From the NCBI GenBank assembly GCA_034433615.1, contig DAOUAJ010000108.1, positions 1-38,686 of the forward strand: a stretch of 38,686 nt of DNA, written 5' to 3'. Shown here piece by piece: positions 15,669 to 22,920 of this stretch (the first letter of the stretch is position 1; each line of letters begins with the position of its first letter). The stretch is from DAOUAJ01 sp034433615. GTDB taxonomy: Bacteria > Chloroflexota > Anaerolineae > DUEN01. A program made the translations under genes and the position numbers. The notes beneath the pieces are model-generated. The model searched no databases and was not told the origin of the DNA. It saw only the letters and a list, made by a program, of their open reading frames with translations.

Positions 15669-16865
15669 ATGCGATTTCAGTCCTTGCAATCCCTAGTAGT
15701 CGGAGGAGCTAAGGTGTTTGCCCGCGTGCCGCGCCACGCGGTGGATTCGTTCTTCCGTTCCGCGCACCTGAGCGGCGCGCGTCGGCAGGCCGCGCTCGTG
15801 GCCAACACGTTTTTCCTGCACGTCCACCCGGTACGCGTCCATCCTCACAGTCTGAAGGCGACGTACACGCTGGGGCTGGGGCTCGTTACCTTCTTTCTGT
15901 TCGTCATCGCCAGCGTGACCGGCATTCTGTTGATGTTCTACTACGTTCCGACGACGGAGCAAGCCTACGCCTCAATGCAGGATTTGATTTTCGTCGTCAC
16001 ATTCGGCCGCATCGTGCGTAACCTGCATCGGTGGACGGCGGAGGGGATGGTGGTCGCGGTGGTGTTGCATCTGCTGCGCGTGTTTTACACCGGCGCATAC
16101 AAACCGCCGCGCGAGTTCAACTGGGTGGTCGGTCTCGCGCTGCTCGTCTTGACGCTGGGGCTGAGTTTCACCGGCTATCTCTTGCCGTGGGACCAACTGG
16201 CGTTCTGGGCAGTTACCGTTGGGACGAACATTGCCGCCTATTTCCCAGTGATTGGAGGCGGGCTGCGGTTTCTGCTGCTGGGCGGCGATACGGTGGGGGA
16301 TGCCGCGCTGCTGCGGTTCTATGTGCTCCATGTCATCGTTCTACCGACGCTGCTGGCAATCCTCATCGGTTACCACCTTTGGCGGATTCGGAAGGACGGC
16401 GGGTTGGCACGGCCGCAGGAAGCCCAGCGGCAGGAGAGCGTGTGGAGCTTTCCGCGACTGATGGATGTGGAACTCGCGGTGCTCGTCGCGCTGTTGGTCG
16501 CCTTCTTGCCACTGGCATATCTCTTCGACGCCCCCCTCGGCCCGCCGGCCGATCCGCAGCATCCGCCGAACCCGGCGAAGGCGCCCTGGTATTTCATCGG
16601 CTTTCAAGAGTTGGTGAGTTACTCGGCGTTGTGGGGCGGCAGTGTCGCGCCGTTGCTGATTCTCGGAGTACTGCTGCTGCTGCCATACCTCGACCGTGAC
16701 CCGCGCGGGGTGGGGGTGTGGTTTGCACGGGAGCGGCGAGGGTTGGTGCTGACGTGGACGGTGGTGGTGGCGGCTGTAGTCGCATTGACGGTAGTGGGCG
16801 CGTGGTTACGTGGGCCGAACTGGGGTTTTTACTGGCCGTGGGAGGGGTGGCCGGGGCCGCGTTAA
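15669..16865 (+). CDS. Cytochrome b, fused b6/subunit-IV type
   Basis: 398 aa, about eight helices: both the heme-binding N-terminal part and the subunit-IV-like C-terminal part in one chain. Heme ligands are H120, H134, H221 and H236; the 14-residue gap in the second pair is the b6 spacing. The Qo motif region reads NPAKAPWYFIGFQE, with APWY where PEWY is usual. This variant is known in menaquinol-using complexes. ATG 15669 is preferred over an in-frame TTG at 15648. It works with the Rieske protein at 13857 and the cytochromes around it. Confidence 0.92.
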   Translation: MRFQSLQSLVVGGAKVFARVPRHAVDSFFRSAHLSGARRQAALVANTFFLHVHPVRVHPHSLKATYTLGLGLVTFFLFVIASVTGILLMFYYVPTTEQAYASMQDLIFVVTFGRIVRNLHRWTAEGMVVAVVLHLLRVFYTGAYKPPREFNWVVGLALLVLTLGLSFTGYLLPWDQLAFWAVTVGTNIAAYFPVIGGGLRFLLLGGDTVGDAALLRFYVLHVIVLPTLLAILIGYHLWRIRKDGGLARPQEAQRQESVWSFPRLMDVELAVLVALLVAFLPLAYLFDAPLGPPADPQHPPNPAKAPWYFIGFQELVSYSALWGGSVAPLLILGVLLLLPYLDRDPRGVGVWFARERRGLVLTWTVVVAAVVALTVVGAWLRGPNWGFYWPWEGWPGPR

Positions 16866-16931
16866 TCAGCCATCAGCTTGTTGCTGAAAGCCGATGGCTG
16901 ACCGCTGAAAGCTAATTGTTGTCTGACTGCA
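16866..16931 (+). repeat. CAGCCATCAGC/GCTGACCGCTG repeat
   Basis: ATCAGCCATCAGC and CCGATGGCTGACCGCTGAAA words with partial complementarity lie between cytochrome b and the pentaheme gene. Same family as 9424 and 22791. Confidence 0.6.
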
Positions 16932-16932
16932 G

Positions 16933-18126
16933 ATGAAACGGCTGTTATTCATTCTTAGCGCAGTGCTGGCGGCGATGCTGGTTGCGCTGGCATGGGAGGC
17001 GGAGAACCCGGAATGGAAGGGGTATCAGCGCATGTTCTTCGCGGCCGGCGCAGCGCGGGCGCAGAGTGACGCCGCGCGCGAGTGGTATCGCGGGCAGCGC
17101 GTGGGGATTCGGGAGATTCGGGTGGATGCGCTACAGCGGGTGGACCGCTGCACGACCTGCCACCTGGGCGTGGACGACCCAAACTTTGTCGGTGCGCCAG
17201 AGCCGTTCCGCACCCATTCGTCCCTCCTGGCGAGTCACCCGCCGGAGAAATTTGGCTGCACAGTTTGCCATAACGGGCGCGGGCGCGCCGTCACGACGCT
17301 GGCTGCCCACGGCGACTCGGAGGAAGCGCCCTCACGCCTCTGGCGCGGCGTTTACCTTCAGGCTGCGTGCTACCTCTGCCATGGTGAGACGACCCCTTCG
17401 ACAAGCCTTCGGGCTGAGGCCGCTCAGGCCGAGGGCTCAGGGCAGGCCCTGCCGCCGGAATCGGTCGCGACAGTGCTAGAGGGGCGGAAGGCGATCAATC
17501 AGTTGCGCTGCCTGCGTTGCCACCAGATCCGCGGCCAGGGCGAGAGCGAGGGGCCAGAGTTGAGCGCTGTGGGAAGTCGGCGTGACTGGGTGGAGATTTT
17601 CGCCCACCTGCTGAACCCACAGGCGATGAGCCCGGGTTCGACGATGCCCGATTTTCCATTGACGCGCGCCCAGGCGGAGGCGATCACGGCCTACCTGCTG
17701 ACGCTGCAAGGGCCAGCGCGGGAGGTGTACGATGCACGCTATTTGGCGCGCGGGGAAGGAGGGAGCCTGGAGCGTAGTAAGGTACAAGGAGACGAGGGGA
17801 CAAGGAGACCGGGAGACTGTCACCTTGTCTCCCCCTCACCTTGTCTCCCCCTCGACGACCGCTCCACATATGAAGTAGTGCCGTTCCGCTACGACGGGCG
17901 CGCGTTGTTCGCGGGGCTGGGTTGCACCTATTGCCACCGCGTCGGTGTGGCGGGCGGCGAGGTGGGGCCGGCGTTGACGCACATTGGCCGCGTGCGTGAT
18001 GTAGATTGGCTGCGCCACTGGCTGCGCGACCCGGCGGCGATTTTGCCAGGCGGGACGATGCCGCGCTTGTACCTGAACGAGGCGCAGGTGGAGGCGGTGG
18101 CAGAGTATCTGGCGACACTGAGGTAG
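16933..18126 (+). CDS. Membrane-anchored pentaheme cytochrome c
   Basis: 397 aa with an N-terminal signal anchor. Five heme motifs: CTTCH (C73), CTVCH (C109), CYLCH (C146), CLRCH (C193) and CTYCH (C331). The last two sit in mono-heme cytochrome c domains ending with GSTMPDFPL and GGTMPRLYL, which supply axial Met. Two repeat-derived segments interrupt the chain without a frameshift: about residues 154-176 and 272-312. It probably takes electrons from the Rieske/cytochrome b unit outside the membrane. Confidence 0.9.
   Translation: MKRLLFILSAVLAAMLVALAWEAENPEWKGYQRMFFAAGAARAQSDAAREWYRGQRVGIREIRVDALQRVDRCTTCHLGVDDPNFVGAPEPFRTHSSLLASHPPEKFGCTVCHNGRGRAVTTLAAHGDSEEAPSRLWRGVYLQAACYLCHGETTPSTSLRAEAAQAEGSGQALPPESVATVLEGRKAINQLRCLRCHQIRGQGESEGPELSAVGSRRDWVEIFAHLLNPQAMSPGSTMPDFPLTRAQAEAITAYLLTLQGPAREVYDARYLARGEGGSLERSKVQGDEGTRRPGDCHLVSPSPCLPLDDRSTYEVVPFRYDGRALFAGLGCTYCHRVGVAGGEVGPALTHIGRVRDVDWLRHWLRDPAAILPGGTMPRLYLNEAQVEAVAEYLATLR
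17391..17457 (+). repeat. CTTCGACAAGCC/GGGCAGG repeat inside pentaheme gene
   Basis: CCCCTTCGACAAGCCTTCGG followed by GGCTCAGGGCAGG is a widespread type of palindromic intergenic repeat. Here it is translated (TSLRAEAAQAEGSGQAL) between heme domains three and four. Related to 8588 and 20210. Confidence 0.65.
17745..17857 (+). repeat. G-rich/C-rich foldback inside pentaheme gene
   Basis: Left arm ACAAGGAGACGAGGGGACAA words (17785-17818), right arm CACCTTGTCTCCCCCTCA words (17820-17855). Same family as the junction repeats at 3894, 10329 and 13070, but here it is an in-frame insert of about 37 codons between two cytochrome domains. Confidence 0.8.
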
Positions 18127-18130
18127 AACG

Positions 18131-18970
18131 ATGCACCAACTATTTCAAAGTTTGCCGCTCGTGCCGCCGGCGTTCCGCGCGTTCTTTTACGGCGTGGCCG
18201 GACTGACGGTGGCGGTGTTCCTCGTGGGGACGCTGGATCGCATGTGGCTGTGGCGGCAGGGACGCGACCGCCCTGGAGCATTGACGGAACAGGCGGGCAC
18301 ATGGGGTTTGCTGCAATTGAGCTTCGTCAAATTGTTTTCAACGGACTGTCTGCTGGCACGGCGCACGTTCGCCCGTAGCCGCGTGCGGGGGGTGATGCTG
18401 GTCTGTATTCTGTGGGGGTCGTTGGGGCTGCTGGGTGGTGTGGCGTTCTCGGCGGTGGCGTACCTGGTGCCGGGGCTGCTCTCCGGCTACCATGCGAGGC
18501 GTGTGCTCGGGCTTCTCATGGAGCTGGCCGGAGGGTTGCTGCTGGTGGGGCTGGTGGTGGCGCTTGCCCGGCGTTACCTTTTCCGCCCGACGCGCTGGGT
18601 GAGCGTCAGAGGCGACGGGATGGTGCTGGCATTGTTCACCCTGGTGGTGGTGTTAGGGTTCGTGATGGAGGGGGTCCGGCTGGCGAGCGTGGGCGTTACA
18701 GCTCTAATAGTGTGGCCGGTGGGTGGCGTGTTCGGACTGGCACTGGGCGCGTTGGCCGGGGGCGAGGCGGCAGCGTTAGCGGCGATGTATCCGATGTTGT
18801 ACCTGTTGCACGCGGGCGCGGCGTTTGCGCTGCTGGCGTACATGCCGTTCTCCAGATTGTTCCATCTCTTCGCGGCACAAATCACGACGTTCGTCGCGCG
18901 CGCCGAAGCCGACCGCCGACTTCGAGCGGAGGAGCGTGGGAGCAAGGGAGCAGGGGAGAAAGCACTCTAG
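18131..18970 (+). CDS. NarI/HdrE/DsrM-like membrane b-type subunit
   Basis: 279 aa, about six helices, start four bases after the pentaheme stop. Histidines on hydrophobic segments (GYHARRVLGLL, YLLHAGAAFALLAYM, SRLFHLFAAQIT) match the heme-b-binding pattern of nitrate reductase gamma/HdrE/DsrM. It is followed by an HdrD/DsrK-like protein, the usual partner of HdrE and DsrM. It would pass electrons between the quinone pool and that Fe-S protein. The last residues (ERGSKGAGEKAL) and stop are encoded by a repeat. Confidence 0.8.
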   Translation: MHQLFQSLPLVPPAFRAFFYGVAGLTVAVFLVGTLDRMWLWRQGRDRPGALTEQAGTWGLLQLSFVKLFSTDCLLARRTFARSRVRGVMLVCILWGSLGLLGGVAFSAVAYLVPGLLSGYHARRVLGLLMELAGGLLLVGLVVALARRYLFRPTRWVSVRGDGMVLALFTLVVVLGFVMEGVRLASVGVTALIVWPVGGVFGLALGALAGGEAAALAAMYPMLYLLHAGAAFALLAYMPFSRLFHLFAAQITTFVARAEADRRLRAEERGSKGAGEKAL

Positions 18971-19045
18971 CACCTCCGCACCTCAGCTCCTCTGCACCCC
19001 AGCTCAGAGAGCAGCGGTCTGCGGTCGGTAGTCTGCGGTCGTGGG
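18936..19045 (+). repeat. G-rich/C-rich foldback plus CTGCGGTC words
   Basis: Left arm GGGAGCAAGGGAGCAGGGGAG (18937 on), right arm CCTCAGCTCCTCTGCACCCC, followed by GCAGCGGTCTGCGGTCGGTA-type words to 19045. Two repeat families are stacked in one junction. Confidence 0.65.
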
Positions 19046-19063
19046 GAGTGAGGCCAGACGACT

Positions 19064-20317
19064 ATGACAAAGCCTGATGCCTCAAGCGTCTCATTGGTGG
19101 ATAACCTGACCCGGTTGCAACTCATCAGCCTCGATGCCTGCACCCGCTGTATGGAGTGCTTGCAGTGGTGCCCTGTGCTGGATGTGACCGGCGATGAGTC
19201 GTTGACGACGCCGGAGAAGATTCGCCTCTACGGCGAGTTAGTACGCGAGCAGCACGGCTTGCGCGCGCGGCTGTTCGGTCGGCCGGAGATGCCGCCGGAG
19301 ATCCTGGAGAAACTGACCCAGGCCCTCTTCACCTGCACGACCTGCGGCCGCTGTGGAGAGGTATGCCCGGTCGGGATCAACACGCAGCGGTTGTGGCCAG
19401 CACTGCGAGCGAAGATGGTGGAGTTGGGCGTGGGGCCGGTGGGCGGGCAGCGACAGGCAGCAGCCATCGTCGCCGAGAAGCACAACCCCTACGATCGGCC
19501 CCACGCGGAGCGGTTCGCGTGGGTGCCGTCGGAGGTGGAAGTCGCACCGGAGGCAGAGGTTGGCTATTTTACCGGGTGCAGCGGCGCGTACACTGCACAG
19601 CCGATGGTCGCTGGCGCACTGCGTGTCCTGCACGCGGCCGGAGTGCGCTTCACCCTCTTCACTGACGAGTGGTGCTGTGGCTTTCCGTTGTTCATCATCG
19701 GCGAGCTGGAGATGATGCGCGAGCTAATCGTCCACAACGTCGAAGGCTTTGCCGCGCGCGGGGTCAAACGGCTCGTCGTCTCCTGCCCGTGTTGTTTGTT
19801 TATGCTGCAAAATCACTGGCCGTACTTTTACGGCGGGCCACTGCCGTTTGACGTGGTTCACACGACGCAAGTGGTCGCGGAGAAGATTGACGCAGGGCAA
19901 CTGCGGCTGACGAAAAGCCTTGATGCCACGGTGACATACCACGACCCGTGTTACTTGAGCCGGGGTGTGCGGCTGACGGAGGAGCCGCGCAAAGTCGTGG
20001 CGCAGTTTCCGGGGGCGCGTGTAGCCGAGATGAAGCACAACCGCGAGCTATCGAAATGCTGTGGGGCAGGCGGAGGGATTCGCCGTGCCTACCCGGAGGT
20101 TTCGATCGCGATGGCGCGCAACCTGATTCGCGACGCCGAGGCGGTGGGGGCGGACATCTTGCTGCTTGACTGCCCGGCCTGCTACGAGCGGGTGCGCCTG
20201 GCACAGCAAGGGCCTGCCCTGCCTGTCTTGGCCGAGAGGCCAGGGAGCGAAGCCGAAGGGTTTGACAGCCGGGTGAAGGTGATGGATTTGATGGAGTTAA
20301 CGGCGGAGCTACTGTGA
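19064..20317 (+). CDS. HdrD/DsrK-like iron-sulfur protein (CCG domains)
   Basis: 417 aa. N-terminal pair of [4Fe-4S] motifs (CTRCMECLQWCP and CTTCGRCGEVCP), then two cysteine-rich CCG domains (WCCGFPLF with SCPCC, then DPCYLSR with KCCGAGGG and DCPACYE). In HdrD the CCG motifs hold a noncubane cluster that reduces a heterodisulfide; DsrK acts on DsrC trisulfide. Here it pairs with the NarI/HdrE-like gene upstream. The substrate is unknown; no DsrC, DsrAB or CoM/CoB genes are visible. Near the C-terminus a repeat encodes LAERPGSEAEGFDS. Confidence 0.88.
   Translation: MTKPDASSVSLVDNLTRLQLISLDACTRCMECLQWCPVLDVTGDESLTTPEKIRLYGELVREQHGLRARLFGRPEMPPEILEKLTQALFTCTTCGRCGEVCPVGINTQRLWPALRAKMVELGVGPVGGQRQAAAIVAEKHNPYDRPHAERFAWVPSEVEVAPEAEVGYFTGCSGAYTAQPMVAGALRVLHAAGVRFTLFTDEWCCGFPLFIIGELEMMRELIVHNVEGFAARGVKRLVVSCPCCLFMLQNHWPYFYGGPLPFDVVHTTQVVAEKIDAGQLRLTKSLDATVTYHDPCYLSRGVRLTEEPRKVVAQFPGARVAEMKHNRELSKCCGAGGGIRRAYPEVSIAMARNLIRDAEAVGADILLLDCPACYERVRLAQQGPALPVLAERPGSEAEGFDSRVKVMDLMELTAELL
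20210..20263 (+). repeat. GGGCCTGCCCTG/GCGAAGCCGAAGGG repeat inside HdrD-like gene
   Basis: GGGCCTGCCCTG and GGGAGCGAAGCCGAAGGG flank an inverted TTGGCC/GGCC core. Read in frame near the C-terminus of the HdrD-like protein. Related to 8588 and 17391. Confidence 0.5.
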
Positions 20318-20372
20318 TTTGCGATTTGCGATTTTCGATTGCCGATTTTCGATTTGGCAATCGGCAACCGGA
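20318..20372 (+). repeat. GATTTGCGATTTTCG word repeat
   Basis: Tandem GATTTGCGATTTGCGATTTTCGA words, then CCGATTTTCG and GGCAATCGGCAACCGG. It starts at the stop codon of the HdrD-like gene and runs to the ribosome binding site of the diheme gene. Similar in style to 34521. Confidence 0.7.
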
Positions 20373-20375
20373 GCT

Positions 20376-21206
20376 ATGAAAACATTCTGGTCGCGCTTGT
20401 TGATCCCAGAGACCGGTGTGCTGCTCTTTGTTGGGGTGTTCGCCTTGGGCGCGGCATTGGCGTCGAACGGGGCTGTGCCGCGCGAGGCGTCGCCTGAAGC
20501 GCGTGGACAGCAGATTTTTCAGCGCGAGGGTTGCCTTTTCTGCCATTCGCTCCCCGGTTACCGGCCGACGCCTCAGGCGGTGATGCGGGGCCTCGCCTAT
20601 CTGCAGCGCCTGGGGACGGGTTGGTCGCGCAATGGGCCAGACCTGGCTTTGGAGCCGGGGAGGCATACAGACGACTGGCATCTGGCGCACCTGTTGAACC
20701 CGACGGCAGTGCTCCCTGGCTGTCCGATGCCATCGTACACCGGGCTGCCCGACGACGAGTTGCGCGCGCTCATCGCGTTCATTCAGACCCCACGTGGCAC
20801 CCCCCTCCCCACCCCTCCCCCGTCCACGGAGGAAGGAGTCCTTGGAGAGGATGGGGGTCTGGCGGTACCGCCGACGCGCACCTCCTACCTCGCCGGGCGG
20901 GAGATCTATCGCCTTTACTGCGCGGGGTGTCATGGGACGGAGGGGAACGGCGCGGGCTCGGTCGGACATTTGCTCTGGCCGGAGCCGCGCGATTTCACCG
21001 ACACGGCGTGGATGCGCAAGCGCAGCGACGCGTACCTGCTGGAGGTAATTAGGCGGGGGAAGCCAGGCACGGCGATGCCAGGCTACGACGGCCTGCTGAC
21101 CGCCAAGGAGCAGGCGCTGGTTTTGTATTACCTGAAGCTCTACACCAGCCCGTCGGCGCGGCAGGGTCTGGAGGAGGGGTTTGTCGCGGAAGAGGGAGGA
21201 CGATGA
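20376..21206 (+). CDS. Membrane-anchored diheme cytochrome c
   Basis: 276 aa with an N-terminal signal anchor. The first heme motif CLFCH (C53) is in a CcoO-like domain with RNGPDLALEPGRHTDDWHL and CPMPSY. A proline-rich linker is partly repeat-encoded (TPLPTPPPSTEEGVLGED). The second domain has CAGCH (C182) and Met in GTAMPGYDGLL. It is likely the terminal electron acceptor or donor of the Rieske/cytochrome b cluster. The GGAG before ATG 20376 is only two bases away, so initiation may be weak. Confidence 0.88.
   Translation: MKTFWSRLLIPETGVLLFVGVFALGAALASNGAVPREASPEARGQQIFQREGCLFCHSLPGYRPTPQAVMRGLAYLQRLGTGWSRNGPDLALEPGRHTDDWHLAHLLNPTAVLPGCPMPSYTGLPDDELRALIAFIQTPRGTPLPTPPPSTEEGVLGEDGGLAVPPTRTSYLAGREIYRLYCAGCHGTEGNGAGSVGHLLWPEPRDFTDTAWMRKRSDAYLLEVIRRGKPGTAMPGYDGLLTAKEQALVLYYLKLYTSPSARQGLEEGFVAEEGGR
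20799..20857 (+). repeat. CCCTCCCC/GGAGG foldback inside diheme gene
   Basis: ACCCCCCTCCCCACCCCTCC then CACGGAGGAAGGAGTCCTTG and GAGAGGATGGGGGT: complementary arms encoding the interdomain linker. Same type as 14409 and 37841. Confidence 0.6.
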
Positions 21207-21306
21207 GCCCGCCTCGGCCCTGGACCCGATTTCGGCGCAATGGATCGAGCGGCAGCTCCGGGCCCTCAAGGAGGTGAGCGGCGAGCCAGAAGACAGGATT
21301 GGGTAG
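21181..21306 (+). CDS. Possible 41-aa small protein
   Basis: TTG start preceded by GGAGGAGGGG, overlapping the diheme gene by 26 bases. The product (LSRKREDDEPASALDPISAQ, then WIERQLRALKEVSG) has a plausible charged amphipathic helix and stops at 21306. No family recognised. The protein-like composition and translational overlap support it weakly; the alternative ATG frame at 21203 gives an Arg/Ser-rich nonsense peptide. Confidence 0.3.
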   Translation: MSRKREDDEPASALDPISAQWIERQLRALKEVSGEPEDRIG

Positions 21307-21344
21307 CAAAAGGTCATCAAGCATTCCAGGTTTGTCACGAGGAG

Positions 21345-21424
21345 CACGGGTGAGGGAGAGCCGGGGAGAGGATCTGCCTTGCTCCTTGTCTCCCTATCCC
21401 CTTGTCTCCTTGTCACGAATAAGC
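21345..21424 (+). repeat. G-rich/C-rich foldback repeat before the YeiH pair
   Basis: Left arm GGTGAGGGAGAGCCGGGGAG, right arm of CTCCTTGTCTCC words. Bases 21371-21403 match 3941-3973 with one difference, and both continue into TCACGRATAAG. Both copies lie just before the Shine-Dalgarno of a sulfur-related gene. Confidence 0.75.
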
Positions 21425-21439
21425 AGAGGAGATGTGATC

Positions 21440-21571
21440 ATGAACGAAAAGGGTGTGGAGAGGCGGCCGTCGTCGCTCCCCCGCGTGAGCGAGGACTGGC
21501 TGGCGGTGATCGTGGGATTCGTCTTGATCGCGCTGGTTTACCTGAGCGTGCTGGCGCGCGTTCCGTGGTAG
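21440..21571 (+). CDS. 43-aa single-helix membrane protein, partner of YeiH-type exporter
   Basis: Start ATG with AGAGGAGAT upstream. The sequence RVSEDWLAVIVGFVLIALVY contains the SEDWxAVxxG pattern that I associate with small proteins beside, or N-terminal extensions of, YeiH-family transporters. One transmembrane helix ends in a short VLARVPW tail. It is probably a subunit of the transporter at 21697; the role is inferred. Confidence 0.7.
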   Translation: MNEKGVERRPSSLPRVSEDWLAVIVGFVLIALVYLSVLARVPW

Positions 21572-21587
21572 AGGGGTAACTACTACT

Positions 21588-21662
21588 CAGCTCAGGTCAG
21601 TCCGCGAAGGCGGACTTCGCAACCTGTAGTCGCGACTTCCAGTCGCTTCTTCTTCGAGGTTG
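21588..21662 (+). repeat. Nested palindromic repeat
   Basis: GTCCGC-gaag-GCGGAC (21600-21615), then CAACCT (21620-21625) pairing with AGGTTG (21657-21662) around GCGACT-tcc-AGTCGC (21632-21646). A compact structured intergenic element between the small membrane protein and the yeiH-like gene. The apex ACTTCCAGT also occurs at 1527-1535. Confidence 0.7.
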
Positions 21663-21696
21663 TGAAAACAAAGTGAGATAGGGAGGCATTTGAATT

Positions 21697-22752
21697 ATGG
21701 AACGAGTAGAGACATTGCCTGGCGTACAACGGGTAAAGGTGCCGAACATCGTCATCTCGGTGATCATTCTGGCCGTCCTGGCCCTGCTGACTAACCGGCT
21801 GGCGGCGTTCAGCCATAAGGCACTGGAATACCCGCTGTGGGCTGTTGCCCTGGGATTGGGGGCCAACCTGGCCCTGGGCGCAGCGGGCATACGCGAGAAG
21901 GTGAACCAGGCCTTCCGCACGGAGCTGTTTCTGAAGGTGGGGCTGGTTCTCCTGGGAGCCGGGGTCAACTTCACCCAGGTGCTGAGCGTGGGGGCCAGAG
22001 GGGTGGTGCAGGCCGTGATCATGGTCACGACGGTCTTTCTGTTCACCTGGTGGCTGGGAGGCCTGCTCAAGCTAGACAAGAAGCTGCGGGCCGTGATGTC
22101 CACCGCCATCTCCATCTGCGGTGTGTCGGCGGCCATCGCCGCGGCCGGCGCCGTGCTGGCCAGAAAGGAGCACCTGGCCTATGTCACCACGCTGGTCATT
22201 ATCACCGCCCTGCCGCTGATGATCCTCATGCCCTACACGGCTCTCGCGTTGGGGCTCTCGCCGGAATGGGCTGGGGCCTGGTTCGGCGGGAACATAGACA
22301 CCACAGCGGCGGTAGTGGGCGCCGGGGCCATCCACAGCGAGGCGGCGATGAAGGTCGCGTCCATCGTCAAGATGTCCCAGAACGCCCTCATCGGGGTGGC
22401 TGCGTTCTTGCTGGCCAGCTACTGGGTGATTGTGGTTGAACGGAAGCCGGGGGAACGTCCCAGCGCCCGGGTGATCTGGGACCGCTTCCCCAAGTTCGTG
22501 CTGGGGTTCATTCTGGTCTCCATCCTGGCCTCGGCCGGCCTGTTCAGCAAAGCCCAGCTCGCCGATCTCACCGCGCTGCGCAACTGGGCTTTCACCCTGG
22601 CCTTCATCTCCATCGGCCTGGAGCTCTCCTTCAGCGAGCTCAGGAGGACGGGAGCACGCCCACTGTTGGTGTATCTGATCGCCACGGCCTTCAACACGTT
22701 ACTGGCGCTGGGCGTGGCGGCGGTGATCTTCGGCGGCATCGCGGGCTTCTAG
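21697..22752 (+). CDS. YeiH-family putative sulfate/anion exporter
   Basis: 351 aa, about 10 helices. Family hallmarks: FLKVGLVLLGAGVNF, STAISICGVSAAIAAAGAV, FGGNIDTTAAVVGAGAI and VKMSQNALIG. The start follows AGGGAGGCATTTGAATT. Members of this family are annotated as sulfate or sulfite exporters, and the context of siroheme and sulfite reduction genes supports an inorganic sulfur anion. Direction and substrate are not proven. Confidence 0.88.
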   Translation: MERVETLPGVQRVKVPNIVISVIILAVLALLTNRLAAFSHKALEYPLWAVALGLGANLALGAAGIREKVNQAFRTELFLKVGLVLLGAGVNFTQVLSVGARGVVQAVIMVTTVFLFTWWLGGLLKLDKKLRAVMSTAISICGVSAAIAAAGAVLARKEHLAYVTTLVIITALPLMILMPYTALALGLSPEWAGAWFGGNIDTTAAVVGAGAIHSEAAMKVASIVKMSQNALIGVAAFLLASYWVIVVERKPGERPSARVIWDRFPKFVLGFILVSILASAGLFSKAQLADLTALRNWAFTLAFISIGLELSFSELRRTGARPLLVYLIATAFNTLLALGVAAVIFGGIAGF

Positions 22753-22790
22753 CCTGGCTTTCAAGACCCGAAGGGGCTGTTCTGAAAATA

Positions 22791-22863
22791 GCAGTCAGCG
22801 ATCAGCAGTCAGCCATCAGCGGCCAGTCACCTGTCATCACTGGGCTGACGGCTGACCGCTTTT
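22791..22863 (+). repeat. CAGTCAGC/GCTGACGGCTGACC foldback repeat
   Basis: Left arm AGCAGTCAGCGATCAGCAGT words (22790-22824), right arm GGGCTGACGGCTGACCGCT (22842-22860). Same family as 9424 and 16866. Confidence 0.7.
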
Positions 22864-22920
22864 CATGGGCCGTGGCGCCGCCGACGGCATGAGGAACAGT
22901 CCTGAAAATCGTCCCTTGTC

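Noticed and set aside
18131..20317. Assignment as DsrMK of dissimilatory sulfate reduction
   Set aside because: No DsrA, DsrB, DsrC, DsrJ, DsrO or DsrP genes are visible, and the reductase at 1983 is not DsrAB. Only the family-level HdrDE/DsrMK similarity is supportable.
19800..21416. 538-codon open frame on the minus strand
   Set aside because: It is antisense to the HdrD-like and diheme cytochrome genes, has no domain-like sequence, runs through repeat DNA, and arises from high GC and codon bias of the real genes.
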